Positions 32,756 to 44,035 of a DNA stretch of 64,000 nt are shown here, piece after piece. The position numbers were made by a program, and so were the translations under genes. The notes beneath the pieces were generated by a model that ran no database searches, had not been told where the DNA came from, and saw only the letters and a list, made by a program, of their open reading frames with translations. This stretch comes from Streptomyces griseoincarnatus (GTDB taxonomy: Bacteria; Actinomycetota; Actinomycetes; Streptomycetales; Streptomycetaceae). How positions within the stretch are numbered: the first letter of the stretch is position 1; each line of letters begins with the position of its first letter. The DNA lies in the NCBI GenBank assembly GCA_014649575.1, contig BMTH01000003.1, positions 556,291-620,290 on the forward strand, read 5' to 3'.

Positions 32756-32943
32756 GCCGCGGCGGCCCCGGCCGCCGTACGTGATCGGGAACCCCTGCGG
32801 GCTCCGCGGCGTTGGAGCATGCGTGGACGCCATTGGCGGCTGTCCCCCGCAGCGTCGGGGGCCGATGCTGGGGTACCGTCCGAAGAACAGCCTTTATCAA
32901 ACTCACTATGGCAGGAGGGACGGGGCGGCACCGCTCCGTATGG

Positions 32944-34983
<2,040 letters not shown>

Positions 34984-35020
34984 CACGAGGCCCTCGGAGC
35001 CCTCTCAGGGCCCGGAATGA

Positions 35021-35066
35021 ATGCCGCGTCCCCCAGGTTTTAGCCTGGGGGACGCGGCATTTTGCG
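35021..35066 (+). terminator. strong hairpin terminator after ftsH
   Basis: 17-bp perfect stem (35021-35037 with 35044-35060), six-base loop TTTTAG, followed by TTTGC. It separates ftsH from folE. Confidence 0.9.
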
Positions 35067-35124
35067 TACCCCGCGGTTCGAGACGCGTGCCCGTCACGCG
35101 TGCAGGCACAGGAACGAGGCACCC

Positions 35125-35730
35125 ATGACCGACCCCGTGACGCTGGACGGCATAGCCCCCATCGGTGAGTTCGATGAGAAGCGGGCCCGGAACGCGGTGC
35201 GCGAGCTGCTGATCGCGGTGGGCGAGGACCCGGACCGTGAGGGACTGCAGGAGACTCCGGCGCGCGTGGCCCGTGCCTACCGGGAGATCTTCGCGGGGCT
35301 GTGGCAGAAGCCCGAGGACGTGCTGACGACGACGTTCGACCTCGGACACGACGAGATGGTGCTGGTCAAGGACATTGAGGTGTACTCGACATGTGAGCAT
35401 CATCTGGTGCCGTTCCGGGGCGTGGCGCACGTCGGGTACATCCCGTCGACCAGTGGGAAGATCACGGGCCTGTCCAAGCTGGCCCGCCTGGTGGACGTCT
35501 ACGCGCGGCGCCCGCAGGTGCAGGAACGACTCACCACGCAGATCGCGGACTCCCTGATGGAGATTCTGGAGCCGCGCGGGGTCATCGTGGTCGTGGAGTG
35601 CGAGCACATGTGCATGTCGATGCGGGGCATCCGCAAGCCCGGCGCCAAGACGATCACCTCGGCGGTGCGGGGCCAGCTGCGGGACGCGGCCACCCGCAAC
35701 GAGGCGATGAGCCTGATCATGGCGCGCTGA
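35125..35730 (+). CDS. folE: GTP cyclohydrolase I
   Basis: 201 residues. Zinc ligands Cys90 and His93 lie in [10 protein letters not shown] and Cys163 in [24 protein letters not shown] and TSAVRG are the active-site and decamer signatures. It converts GTP to dihydroneopterin triphosphate, the first folate step. It is separated by a terminator from ftsH and faces DUF3180 and the folK-folB-NTF2-folP genes across another terminator, so folate genes are encoded on both strands of one locus. ATG 35125 has GGAACGAGG upstream. Confidence 0.95.
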   Translation: MTDPVTLDGIAPIGEFDEKRARNAVRELLIAVGEDPDREGLQETPARVARAYREIFAGLWQKPEDVLTTTFDLGHDEMVLVKDIEVYSTCEHHLVPFRGVAHVGYIPSTSGKITGLSKLARLVDVYARRPQVQERLTTQIADSLMEILEPRGVIVVVECEHMCMSMRGIRKPGAKTITSAVRGQLRDAATRNEAMSLIMAR

Positions 35731-35769
35731 CGGCGAAGAGACGGAAGCTGACGCCGAAGAGACAGAAAG

Positions 35770-35805
35770 GGAAGGGGCACGGTCCGGGTGGACCGTGCCC
35801 CTTCC
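35770..35805. terminator. hairpin terminator between folE and the DUF3180 gene
   Basis: 16-bp perfect stem (35770-35785 with 35790-35805) and a GGGT loop in the convergent gap; usable from both sides. Confidence 0.85.
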
Positions 35806-35818
35806 GTGTGCGGGCGTC

Positions 35819-36307
35819 TCAGCTCGCCGGAGCCGTGCCCGGGTGGTCGTCGTCCTCGTCCTCCGGGAGCTTGCAGACGTGCTCCAGCCACTTGGCGGCC
35901 GCTATCACGGCGATGCCCGCCACCACGGAGAATCCGGCGTAGATGGCCTGGTCGCGGCGGGCGGGGATGTCCAGGGAGCCCAGCAGCACGACGAACGTGC
36001 CGCCGTAGAGGCCGGCGACGAGGGCCGCCACCAGGGCGCTGGCCTGTCCGAAGACCACCGCGCGGGCCGCCTGCAGCGGGTCCACGCCCTTGGCGTCCGG
36101 ACGGCGCTCGCGCTGCGCCTTGAGGCGGGCGCGCAGGGAGAGCGCGGTGGCCGCGAGAACCGTGGCGATCAGGGCGAGGACGATCGGCGCGGCCACGGGG
36201 ACGCTCGGGAGGGTCCCCAGCGAGTTCCACAGGCGGGCGCCGGCCCAGGACAGGACACCGGCGACGACGAAGACGCCGGCCAGCACCCTGATGCGCAGCT
36301 CTTTCAC
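35819..36307 (-). CDS. DUF3180 membrane protein
   Basis: 162 residues with four predicted transmembrane helices (about 7-24, 37-55, 83-108, 122-140) and an acidic tail (EDEDDDHPG). DUF3180 is an actinobacterial family found next to folK; function unknown. It lies 61 bp after folK on the same strand and is probably the last gene of the fol operon. Confidence 0.85.
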   Translation of the reverse strand: MKELRIRVLAGVFVVAGVLSWAGARLWNSLGTLPSVPVAAPIVLALIATVLAATALSLRARLKAQRERRPDAKGVDPLQAARAVVFGQASALVAALVAGLYGGTFVVLLGSLDIPARRDQAIYAGFSVVAGIAVIAAAKWLEHVCKLPEDEDDDHPGTAPAS

Positions 36308-36368
36308 GGTGTCCCTTCGCGTTCCCCCGGCCGGTGGCCCGGGCTGTGGCCGTCCTCGACCTTAACGG

Positions 36369-36980
36369 CTACTCGGGCAGCCGGAGTTCCAGGTCGGCGC
36401 GCGGCGTGACTCCGTCCCGGGTGACCGCGTCCAGCAGCTCCGCCACCGGACCGCGTCCGGGGAGCTCGGCGGCGGGGTCGACGTCCAGCCAGGGGGCGAG
36501 CACGAAGGCGCGCTCGTGGGCGCGCGGGTGCGGCAGGGTGAGCTGCGGGTCGTCGGAGTGGAGGTCGGCGTAGGAGACGATGTCGACGTCCAGGGTGCGC
36601 GGGCCCCAGCGCTCGTCCCGTACGCGGTGGAAGGCCTCCTCGACCGCCTGGGCGCGCTCCAGCAGGGAGGACGGCGGCAGGGTCGTCCTCAGGACGGCGA
36701 CCGCGTTGAAGTAGGACGGCTGGCTGCCGGGATCGACGCCCCACGGCTCCGTCTCGTACACGGGGGAGACCGCCTTGACCCGGATGCCGGGGGTGTCCTC
36801 CAGGGCGTCCACGGCCCCCTGGAGGGTCTCCAGGCGGTTGCCCAGGTTGGCGCCGAGGGACACCACGGCCCGTTTCGGGTTCTGGAGGGTGGTGTCGGCG
36901 GCGTCCACCTGCTCGACCACGGAGGCGGGGACGGGCTGCACGGTCGGGTCGGTGTGGCCCGTGGTGGTCGGCCTGGTCAT
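36369..36980 (-). CDS. folK: 2-amino-4-hydroxy-6-hydroxymethyldihydropteridine pyrophosphokinase
   Basis: 203 residues. HPPK motifs: VVSLGANLGNRLETLQGAV, SPVYETEPWG, FNAVAVLRT, RWGPRTLDVDIV, and LPHPRAHERAFVLAPW. It transfers pyrophosphate from ATP to the pterin before FolP acts. The N-terminal 35 residues are an extra linker absent from short HPPKs. The ATG overlaps the folB stop by four bases (ATGA), so folB and folK are translationally coupled. Confidence 0.95.
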   Translation of the reverse strand: MTRPTTTGHTDPTVQPVPASVVEQVDAADTTLQNPKRAVVSLGANLGNRLETLQGAVDALEDTPGIRVKAVSPVYETEPWGVDPGSQPSYFNAVAVLRTTLPPSSLLERAQAVEEAFHRVRDERWGPRTLDVDIVSYADLHSDDPQLTLPHPRAHERAFVLAPWLDVDPAAELPGRGPVAELLDAVTRDGVTPRADLELRLPE

Positions 36981-37336
36981 GCGCGGCTCCGGATGATGGT
37001 GACGGTCACGTCGTCGAAGGGCACGGTGATCGGCGCGTCCGGCTTGTGGACGCGCACCTCGACCTCCTGCACGACGTCGTGCTTCAGGCAGACCTGGGCG
37101 ATGCGCTCGGCGAGGGTCTCGATGAGGTTGACGGGCTCGCCCTCGACGACGGCCACCACCTCCTCGGCCACGATTCCGTAGTGCACGGTCCTCGTCAGGT
37201 CGTCGTCGGCGGCGGCCGGGCGGGTGTCCAGGCCGAGGACGAGGTCCACGAGGAAGGTCTGGCCCTCCTCGCGCTCCTTCGGGAACACACCGTGGTGCCC
37301 GCGGGCCCTCAGGCCGCTCAGCGCGACACGATCCAC
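36977..37336 (-). CDS. folB: dihydroneopterin aldolase
   Basis: 119 residues starting MDRVALSGLRARGHHGVFP. The family pattern GHHGVFPKEREEGQTFLVDL, YGIVAEEV and NLIETLAERIAQ with catalytic Glu/Lys residues is complete (VHKPDAPI). GTG 37336 is chosen because AGGAG lies eight bases upstream; GTG 37345 overlaps that site. It releases glycolaldehyde from dihydroneopterin. It overlaps folK by four bases, while 226 bp separate it from the NTF2-like gene upstream. Confidence 0.93.
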   Translation of the reverse strand: MDRVALSGLRARGHHGVFPKEREEGQTFLVDLVLGLDTRPAAADDDLTRTVHYGIVAEEVVAVVEGEPVNLIETLAERIAQVCLKHDVVQEVEVRVHKPDAPITVPFDDVTVTIIRSRA

Positions 37337-37562
37337 GCGAATCACTCCTGCTGTCGTCGGTCCGGCCGGTCGGTGCCCTGTGCGGACGGCACACCGGCCC
37401 GCTCTCGAATCTACCCGCGGCGGGCGCCGGGCCCTGCGGTCCGGGGTGGCGGCCGCCGGACGGGTCCCTCCGGCCCTTCCGTCCGTCTGCCCAGCGTGAA
37501 CGGGGTCTCACGGGCCGGAGGGGGCGGCGGTGACGGGTGGGGTGAGTTCCGCCACGTGCGGG

Positions 37563-38072
37563 TCAGGGCGGGGTCGGGGTGTCGTCGTCCTCGTCGTCGT
37601 CCTCCTCGGCGAGGACCGGGGAGGCGTGGTGGGTCCAGAGCTTCCAGCCGGACGGGGTGCGCCGGTACACGTTGGTGGCGACGACGAGCTGCCCGACCAG
37701 CGGCCCCAGCTCCTCGCCCTCCTCGGGGGCGGGTCCCCCGCTGAGGATGTTCTCCGTGCAGGTCACGACGGCCGTGTCCCCGGTGACGGAGACGTGCACG
37801 TCGGTGAGGAAGAACTGGATGTAGTCGGTGTTCGCCATGATCAGCGCGTACGAGCGGAGCACCTCGCCGCGTCCGGTGAGCACCGGCCAGCCGGGGTGCA
37901 CGCAGGAGACGACGCCCGCGTCGGCGGGGTCGTGGTACTCCTCGTCGACGCCGAGGTCGGCGGGGGTGAGCCAGGCCGAGGCGACCTCTTCGAAGTCGCC
38001 CCGCTCCAGCGCCTCGTAGAAGGCGGTGTTGGCGGCCTCGACCTGCTCGACGTCGGTGTGGGGTGCGGTCAC
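37563..38072 (-). CDS. NTF2-like/SnoaL-like protein in the folate operon
   Basis: 169 residues starting at GTG 38072. The cone-fold pattern is clear: VEAANTAFYEALERGDFEEVASAWL, VVSCVHPGWPVLTGRGEVLRSY and a C-terminal beta-sheet GWKLWTHHASPV, followed by a very acidic tail (EEDDDEDDDTP). A SnoaL/ketosteroid-isomerase-like small-molecule domain, but with no identifiable catalytic set. Its GTG overlaps the folP stop (GTGA), so it is co-translated with folP. Its role in folate metabolism is not established. Confidence 0.85.
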   Translation of the reverse strand: MTAPHTDVEQVEAANTAFYEALERGDFEEVASAWLTPADLGVDEEYHDPADAGVVSCVHPGWPVLTGRGEVLRSYALIMANTDYIQFFLTDVHVSVTGDTAVVTCTENILSGGPAPEEGEELGPLVGQLVVATNVYRRTPSGWKLWTHHASPVLAEEDDDEDDDTPTPP

Positions 38073-38977
38073 CGGGCTCCTTCCGCACCGTGCTCGGGGG
38101 ATGTGGGGTCGTCGTCGGGGCGCGCCTCTTGTATCGCGCGGACCACCCGTACGGCGTCGGCGCTGGCCCGGACCTCGTGCACGCGCACCGCCCAGGCGCC
38201 GGCCCGGGCCGACAGGGCGGAGACGGCGGCGGTGGCGGCGTCGCGTTCGCGGGCGGGCGGGGGCGGGGCGTCGGGGCCCGCCAGCACCCGGCCGAGGAAG
38301 CGTTTGCGGGACGCCGCGACGAGCAGGGGGTGGCCGAGGCCCAGCAGGCGGTCGAGGCGGGCGAGCAGCGCGAGGTCGTGCTCGGCGTCCTTGGAGAAAC
38401 CGAGACCCGGGTCGACGATCACGCGGTCGGCGGCGATGCCGCCCTCCAGGACGGCCTCCACGCGCGCGTGGAGCTCCTCGGCGACCTCGGCGACTACGTC
38501 CTCGTACACGCCCCGGACGTTGCCGCCCTCCAGGAAGCCGCGCCAGTGCATGACGACGAACGGGGCTCCGGCGGCGGCGACGACGCCGATCATGGCGGGG
38601 TCGGCGAGGCCGCCGCTGACGTCGTTGACCAGGGCGGCGCCGGCCGCGAGCGACTGCTCGGCGACGGAGGCGCGCATGGTGTCGACGGAGACGGTGACGC
38701 CCTCCGCGGCGAGCCCGCGGACCACCGGGATGACGCGCCTGAGCTCTTCGGCCTCGTCGACGCGGGTGGCGCCGGGGCGGGTGGACTCGCCGCCGACGTC
38801 CACCAGGTCGGCGCCCTGTGCCACCAGGTCGAGGCCGTGTTTGACGGCCGTGGAGGTGTCGAACCAGCGCCCGCCGTCGGAGAAGGAGTCGGGGGTGACG
38901 TTCACGACTCCCATGACCGCGCACCGGTCCCAGTGGGGGAGGCCCGCGATCTGACGGCGTCCGCTGTGAGTGCTCAT
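38069..38977 (-). CDS. folP: dihydropteroate synthase
   Basis: 302 residues. Signature 1 VMGVVNVTPDSFSDGGRW is at residues 21-38, signature 2 DVGGESTRPGAT is present, then NDVSGG, DPGLGFSKD and SRKRFLG. It joins the pterin pyrophosphate and p-aminobenzoate, the sulfonamide target. It is the first gene of the folP-NTF2-folB-folK-DUF3180 run. ATG 38977; the long open frame upstream of it has no good start or family similarity. Confidence 0.95.
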   Translation of the reverse strand: MSTHSGRRQIAGLPHWDRCAVMGVVNVTPDSFSDGGRWFDTSTAVKHGLDLVAQGADLVDVGGESTRPGATRVDEAEELRRVIPVVRGLAAEGVTVSVDTMRASVAEQSLAAGAALVNDVSGGLADPAMIGVVAAAGAPFVVMHWRGFLEGGNVRGVYEDVVAEVAEELHARVEAVLEGGIAADRVIVDPGLGFSKDAEHDLALLARLDRLLGLGHPLLVAASRKRFLGRVLAGPDAPPPPARERDAATAAVSALSARAGAWAVRVHEVRASADAVRVVRAIQEARPDDDPTSPEHGAEGAR

Positions 38978-39536
38978 ACGTTCAGCGTAGGCCCAGGGAG
39001 GGTGCCCGGTGCCGCACGGGCCCGCCGCGCGGAAGCGCCGCACGGGAAACGCCGCGCGCCGACATTGGCGGCACCTTTCGGACCGTATTGCTGTGAAGGA
39101 GACGCGCGGAAGATCGGGGAGAGCGGGAAAGGGGCGTAAACGGGGTCCCGGCGGGTCGGGGAGAAGCGGATCTCCGCCGGGAGACGCGCCCTGCGGCGAG
39201 CGGTCGCGGGAGAGGCGCCGAAACGGCTCGGAAGGGGCGGGAGGGAAGGACGCCGGCGGGGGGAACCGGAGGGCGGGACGGGCCCGGGGCGCGCGGGGGG
39301 CGGGGATGGCCGGGGCCTCGGGGCGGGTGTCCGGCGGGGGCCGGGAAGGGGCTAACCGGAATACACGGGGGGCGAGTTGTCCGCGGGGCGCGCCCATAAA
39401 AGATCTTGACGAAGATTCAATGACCCGTCCTTTCACGCGCGGCCCGGATCGCTGACGGCCTGTGAAACATCGTGTGTGGCTTTCTTTTTACGGGGCGGGG
39501 CACCATCATTCGCCTACGCGCGGTAAGTTTCTGGCC
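38978..39536. other. 559-bp divergent intergenic region folP / coiled-coil membrane protein
   Basis: No gene recognised. It is G-rich in the middle (39180-39350) with A+T-richer patches at 39390-39425 and 39460-39530, where the promoter of the rightward gene probably lies (TTGACG at 39406 is a possible -35). The folP promoter may lie around 39085 on the minus strand (TACGGT). Confidence 0.5.
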
Positions 39537-40862
39537 ATGCCACGTGGACGTCACCGTCATTCCCCGCCTCTGCACAGGATGCTGCCCCCGTCGGCGATCG
39601 CAGGCGTGTCCGTCGTCTGCGCCCTGGCGCCGTGGGTGTTCACCCAACCGGTGGTGCTCCGTCTCCTGGCCGCGGCCGCCGCGGTCACGGCGATCGTGGG
39701 CGCCGTCGTGATGCGCCACTGGGACGCCCAGGCGGGCAAACGCGTCGCCGACCTCACGCGCGCGCGGGCCGGCGACGAGTGGCGTTTCGAGGAGCGGGTC
39801 GCGGAACTGGAGTCGGACCTCGAGGAGTCGCGTGAACTGCGCATGAAGCTGGAGCAGCGGCTGCGCGCCAAGCGCGCGGAACTGGCGGGGCTGCGCAACG
39901 AGCACGCCGCGCTGCTGCGCCGGTACGCGGCGGCCGAGGCGGAGCGCGCGAACGTCCTCGAGGAGCGCCGGGTGCTGGAGATCGAGGCGGCCGTCCCGGT
40001 ACGCGCCCTGCCCGCGGGCGCGCCCGCGACGCCCGAGCCGGAGCCTGAGCCGGAACCCACGGCCCCCGAGGTGACGGCGGACGTGGAGCGGACGGAGGAC
40101 GCCGGGCAGGAGGAGAAGCAGGGTGAGAGGACCTCCGGCGTCTTCTCCCCGGAAGGTTCGAAGCTGTACCTGAAGGCCGACGCGGCGCTGGCGCGGTTCG
40201 CGGAGAAGCCGGCCACCGACGCGCGGGCCGAGTCGGAGACCGAGAGCGAGGCGGACTCCGACGCGCCGGAGGAGACGGCCGCGCGCACCTCCGTGCCGGC
40301 CGCACGCGCGGAGAGCGGCCCCGGAGCCGAGAAGACCGGGGACACCCCCAAGAGCCCCGCCGCGAGGACCACCGCTCGCCACGGCGGCGGCACCCCCGAG
40401 GACGACGGGCCGGAGCCGACGAAGCGGCCCAAGCCCGACCCGGCGCAGGAGGACGAGGCCGGGGGGCAGCCCCGGGCGGCCGGCGACCATGAGCGCGCGG
40501 CCGCCCCCACCGCACCGGCCGCCTCCGCTGCCCCTGCCCCGCACCGGCCCGCCGGGCACTTCACGGTGCCGACCGCGGTGGCGGTCGTCCCGCCGACGCG
40601 GCCCGTGCGGCGGCCGGTGCGGGACGACGGGTTCGACTTCTTCGGCACCAAGAACGCCCGGCGCGAGGCGCTGGACGCCGTGCAGAACGAGGACCTCGCC
40701 GACGTCGTCGGCCAGGAGGCGCTCGCGCTGCACAAGGCGGAGGCCGAGGCGCGGTACAAGCCGGCCGCCGAGGAGCCGCGCGCTGGTCAGGTCATCGACC
40801 TGACGGCCCACGACGAGACCGAGCACATCGACGTCCAGGGACTGCGCAGCGCGGTGTCCTGA
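39537..40862 (+). CDS. membrane-anchored coiled-coil protein, function unknown
   Basis: 441 residues. Two hydrophobic helices near the N-terminus (about 16-38 and 40-60) are followed by a strongly predicted coiled coil (about 68-150; heptad-rich EERVAELESDLEESRELRMKLEQRLRAKRAELAGL). A long disordered Pro/Glu/Ala region follows (about 150-360, with EPEPEPEP), then a conserved-looking C-terminal block (DGFDFFGTKNARREALDAVQNEDLADVVGQEALALHKAEAEARYK). The topology suggests a cytoplasmic scaffold attached to the membrane. I do not recognise the family. Confidence 0.75.
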   Translation: MPRGRHRHSPPLHRMLPPSAIAGVSVVCALAPWVFTQPVVLRLLAAAAAVTAIVGAVVMRHWDAQAGKRVADLTRARAGDEWRFEERVAELESDLEESRELRMKLEQRLRAKRAELAGLRNEHAALLRRYAAAEAERANVLEERRVLEIEAAVPVRALPAGAPATPEPEPEPEPTAPEVTADVERTEDAGQEEKQGERTSGVFSPEGSKLYLKADAALARFAEKPATDARAESETESEADSDAPEETAARTSVPAARAESGPGAEKTGDTPKSPAARTTARHGGGTPEDDGPEPTKRPKPDPAQEDEAGGQPRAAGDHERAAAPTAPAASAAPAPHRPAGHFTVPTAVAVVPPTRPVRRPVRDDGFDFFGTKNARREALDAVQNEDLADVVGQEALALHKAEAEARYKPAAEEPRAGQVIDLTAHDETEHIDVQGLRSAVS

Positions 40863-40877
40863 ACCGGCGGCCGTCGT

Positions 40878-40911
40878 GGGAGAGGGCCCCGCCCAGGCGG
40901 GGCCCTCTCCC
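40878..40911. terminator. hairpin terminator
   Basis: 16-bp perfect stem (40878-40893 with 40896-40911) around a two-base CA loop, between the coiled-coil protein gene and the convergent PH-domain gene. Confidence 0.85.
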
Positions 40912-40981
40912 GTGTCTGCGCTGGTCAGGCCATCCAGCGGTCCGGCAGGGCGTCCCTGCGCCCGGTGCGGGACCGTTCCGC

Positions 40982-42259
40982 CTAGGCGTCCAGCAGGTCG
41001 GCGGCCTCCTCGGCGGGGCGCAGGCGGGCGGTCACGGTGCCGTTGGCGCCGGTGTCCACGTGGACGTCGGCGACCCCGTGCGCCCGCTGCCAGGGCCCCT
41101 GGGCCAGCCGTACGCTCTGCACCTTCGCGTGCGGCACCAGCGAGAGGCTGCGCCGCAGCAGGCCGTGCCGGGAGGCGAACACCGCGTCCGTGACGGCGAG
41201 CCCGTGGCCCCGCCACCACACCGGCACGCACCACCGCGCGCCACGCGGCGGGCGGGAGAACGCGTCGGGCGGGGGCACGGTCACCCCGGGCAGGACGCGT
41301 TCGACGACCGACTCTGCCATCGCGCGCGGGGCCACCGGCAGCAGCAGGGAGTTGGACGACCCGGCCACGTCCAGCTCCACGCGCACCCAGCCACGCCTCC
41401 GCCACAGCAGCGGTTCGACCAGCCGCACGGTCTGCACCCGGCCGGGCGGCACCGTCTCGTGCGCCCGGTCCAGCAGCCCGTGGTCGATGCGGAGGCCGTC
41501 GGGCGACTCGCCCAGCGTCCAGTCGTACTCGGCGACGAAGCGGCCCACGCTGCTCGCGCCCGCCGCGCCGAGCATGGGGATGCCGGCCGCGAGCACCGTC
41601 CACAGGCTGTGGGTGGCCGTCCACAGCAGCGGCAGGGCGACGGCGGCGACCAGCAGCCAGACCCAGGTCGCCGCGGTCAGCAGCAGCGAGACGGCCAGCA
41701 CGCCCGGCGGTACCCGCAGCATCTGCTGGGAGGGCGCCTCGCCCACCTCGTGGGCGGTCTCCGGGGCGAAGCCCGCCGCCCGCGCCAGCAGTTCCGCGCG
41801 CAGCGCCCGCGCCTCGCCGGCCCCGAGGAAGGCCAGCTCGTCCTTCTTGTCGGCGCCTATGACGTCGAGTTTCAGCTTCGCCACGCCCGCGACGCGCGCC
41901 AGCAGCGGCTGGGTCACGTCGATGGCCTGGATCCGCTCGAGCCGGATGTGCGCGGTGCGCCGGAACAGCAGCCCGGTGCGCACCCGTAGCTCGCTGTCGG
42001 TCACCGCGAAGTGGGTGAACCACCAGCTCAGGAAGCCGTAGAGGGCGGCGGCCGGGATGAGCACGCCGAGTCCGAGCAGCAGCGTGGTCGTGGTCAGCCG
42101 GGTGAGCTGGCGCTGCGCGCCGTCGGGGTCGTGCACGGCCCAGCCCATCAGGACGGCCACCGGCGCCCACGCCCGCCGCAGCGGTGTGACGGGGTGCAGC
42201 CGCCGCTCGACGACGGGCGGCCGGCCGGTCACGTCCTCCTGGACGCCGGGCGCGGTCAC
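40982..42259 (-). CDS. bacterial PH (bPH2) domain membrane protein, YdbT-like
   Basis: 425 residues from GTG 42259. Two or more pairs of membrane helices alternate with bPH2 modules: one near [48 protein letters not shown], a second near [40 protein letters not shown], and a third near [30 protein letters not shown]. This is the YdbT architecture, paired with YdbS-like proteins in Gram-positives. The GTG overlaps the stop of the smaller PH gene. Function unknown; membrane-associated. Confidence 0.88.
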   Translation of the reverse strand: MTAPGVQEDVTGRPPVVERRLHPVTPLRRAWAPVAVLMGWAVHDPDGAQRQLTRLTTTTLLLGLGVLIPAAALYGFLSWWFTHFAVTDSELRVRTGLLFRRTAHIRLERIQAIDVTQPLLARVAGVAKLKLDVIGADKKDELAFLGAGEARALRAELLARAAGFAPETAHEVGEAPSQQMLRVPPGVLAVSLLLTAATWVWLLVAAVALPLLWTATHSLWTVLAAGIPMLGAAGASSVGRFVAEYDWTLGESPDGLRIDHGLLDRAHETVPPGRVQTVRLVEPLLWRRRGWVRVELDVAGSSNSLLLPVAPRAMAESVVERVLPGVTVPPPDAFSRPPRGARWCVPVWWRGHGLAVTDAVFASRHGLLRRSLSLVPHAKVQSVRLAQGPWQRAHGVADVHVDTGANGTVTARLRPAEEAADLLDA

Positions 42260-42849
42260 AGCCCCGCCGACCGGGCCTCGCCCAGCTCGGTGAGCCGGTC
42301 GCGCAGCCGTTCCGCCTCGTCCGGGTCGAGCCCGGGGATGGTCGCGTCGGTGGCCGCGGCGGCGGTGTGCAGCTGCACGCTGGCCAGCCCGAAGTGCCGC
42401 TCGACGGGCCCGGAGGTGACCTCCACGAGCTGCATCCGCCCGTACGGCACGACCGTCTCCTCGTGCCAGAGGACACCGCGGCTGATCAGCAGGTCGTCGG
42501 CGCGCTCGGCATACCGCCAGGAGCGCCAGTTGCGCTCCAGCATCACCCAGCCCCACAGCAGCAGGGCCAGGGGCAGCACCGCGAAGGCGCCCCAGGCGGG
42601 CCCGGCCAGCAGGCCCGGCACCAGCGCCGTGGCCAGGGTCAGCAGCCCCAGCCACACCACCAGCAGCAGTCGCCGCATCGTCAGCAGCCCGGGCGGCAGC
42701 GCGTGCCAGACGGGCTCCGTGCCGGCGTCCGGCTCCGTGCCGGCGCCCGGCTCCGCGTCCGCGTCCGTCGCCGGTACGTCCGCCGTCGCCGGCGTGGGCG
42801 TCCCCGGCGCGTCCGCTGTTCCCGTGTCGTGCGGGCTCCCCGTCTCCAT
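42256..42849 (-). CDS. bacterial PH domain membrane protein, YdbS-like
   Basis: 197 residues starting METGSPHD. An acidic Pro/Thr/Ala-rich N-terminus (about 1-45, imperfect repeats of GTEPDAG) precedes two membrane helices (about 58-95), then one bPH2 domain ([47 protein letters not shown]). Its stop overlaps the GTG of the larger YdbT-like gene (GTGA). The pair is a conserved two-gene unit. Only 31 bp separate its ATG from the divergent nuoD2 start. Confidence 0.85.
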   Translation of the reverse strand: METGSPHDTGTADAPGTPTPATADVPATDADAEPGAGTEPDAGTEPVWHALPPGLLTMRRLLLVVWLGLLTLATALVPGLLAGPAWGAFAVLPLALLLWGWVMLERNWRSWRYAERADDLLISRGVLWHEETVVPYGRMQLVEVTSGPVERHFGLASVQLHTAAAATDATIPGLDPDEAERLRDRLTELGEARSAGL

Positions 42850-42880
42850 GGGGCCAGCGTACGTACGACAGACTGTGTCC

Positions 42881-44032
42881 ATGACTCCTACGACGGAGAC
42901 CATGGTCGGAATCGGCGGCGCGGCGGAGAGCACCGACATGGTGCTCAACATCGGTCCGCAGCACCCGTCCACGCACGGCGTGCTGCGGCTGAAGCTGGTG
43001 CTGGACGGCGAGCGGATCGTCCACGCGGAGCCCGTGATCGGCTACATGCACCGGGGCGCGGAGAAGCTGTTCGAGGCCCGCGACTACCGGCAGATCGTCA
43101 TGCTGGCCAACCGGCACGACTGGCTGTCGGCGTTCTCCAACGAGCTGGGCGTGGTCCTCGCCGTGGAGCGGATGCTCGGCATGGAGGTCCCCGAGCGCGC
43201 GGTGTGGCTGCGCACGCTGCTCGCCGAGCTGAACCGGGTGCTCAACCACCTGATGTTCCTCGGCTCCTACCCGCTGGAGCTGGGCGGCATCACGCCGATC
43301 TTCTACGCCTTCACCGAGCGTGAGAAGCTCCAGCACGTCATGGAGGAGGTCTCCGGCGGGCGGATGCACTACATGTTCAACCGCGTCGGCGGTCTCAAGG
43401 AGGACCTCCCGGCCGGCTGGACGGGACGCGCGCGTGCCGCGGTCGCCGACGTGCGTTCGCGCATGGACCGTATCGACGACCTGGTGCTCGGCAACGAGAT
43501 CTTCCGCGGCCGCACCCGGGGTGTCGGGGCGTTGTCCGCACAGGCGGTGCACGCGTACGGGGTGAGCGGGCCGATCGGGCGCGCCTCGGGCGTCGACTTC
43601 GACCTGCGCCGCGACGAGCCGTACCTGGCCTACGGCGAGCTGGGCGACGTCCTGAAGGTGGTCACCCGCGAGGAGGGCGACTGCCTCGCCCGCTTCGAGT
43701 GCCTGCTGGAGCAGACGCACAACTCCCTGGACCTCGCCGACGCCTGCCTCGACCGGCTGGGGGAGCTGCCGCCCGGCCCGGTCAACCAGCGGCTCCCCAA
43801 GGTGCTCAAGGCGCCCGAGGGCCACACGTACGCGTGGACCGAGAACCCGCTCGGCATCAACGGCTACTACCTGGTCAGCAAGGGTGAGAAGACGCCGTAC
43901 CGGCTGAAGCTGCGCTCGGCGTCGTACAACAACATCCAGGTCCTCACCGAGCTGCTGCCGGACACGCTCGTCGCCGACATGGTGGCGATCCTGGGGTCGA
44001 TGTTCTTCGTCGTCGGCGACATCGACAAGTAG
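42881..44032 (+). CDS. nuoD2: NADH-quinone oxidoreductase subunit D 2 (orphan NuoD)
   Basis: 383 residues. The 49-kDa subunit pattern is clear: [29 protein letters not shown] with Arg58 (equivalent to the arginine near cluster N2), [48 protein letters not shown] and [17 protein letters not shown]. It ends in VVGDIDK, which fits the family C-terminus. No other nuo gene is present, so this is the stand-alone second NuoD of Streptomyces. Its stop lies three bases from that of the convergent MidA-family methyltransferase gene. Confidence 0.92.
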   Translation: MTPTTETMVGIGGAAESTDMVLNIGPQHPSTHGVLRLKLVLDGERIVHAEPVIGYMHRGAEKLFEARDYRQIVMLANRHDWLSAFSNELGVVLAVERMLGMEVPERAVWLRTLLAELNRVLNHLMFLGSYPLELGGITPIFYAFTEREKLQHVMEEVSGGRMHYMFNRVGGLKEDLPAGWTGRARAAVADVRSRMDRIDDLVLGNEIFRGRTRGVGALSAQAVHAYGVSGPIGRASGVDFDLRRDEPYLAYGELGDVLKVVTREEGDCLARFECLLEQTHNSLDLADACLDRLGELPPGPVNQRLPKVLKAPEGHTYAWTENPLGINGYYLVSKGEKTPYRLKLRSASYNNIQVLTELLPDTLVADMVAILGSMFFVVGDIDK

Positions 44033-44035
44033 CCC

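Noticed and set aside
39417..42476. 1019-residue minus-strand ORF
   Set aside because: Covers the coiled-coil gene and the PH genes in other frames; translation has no conserved block.
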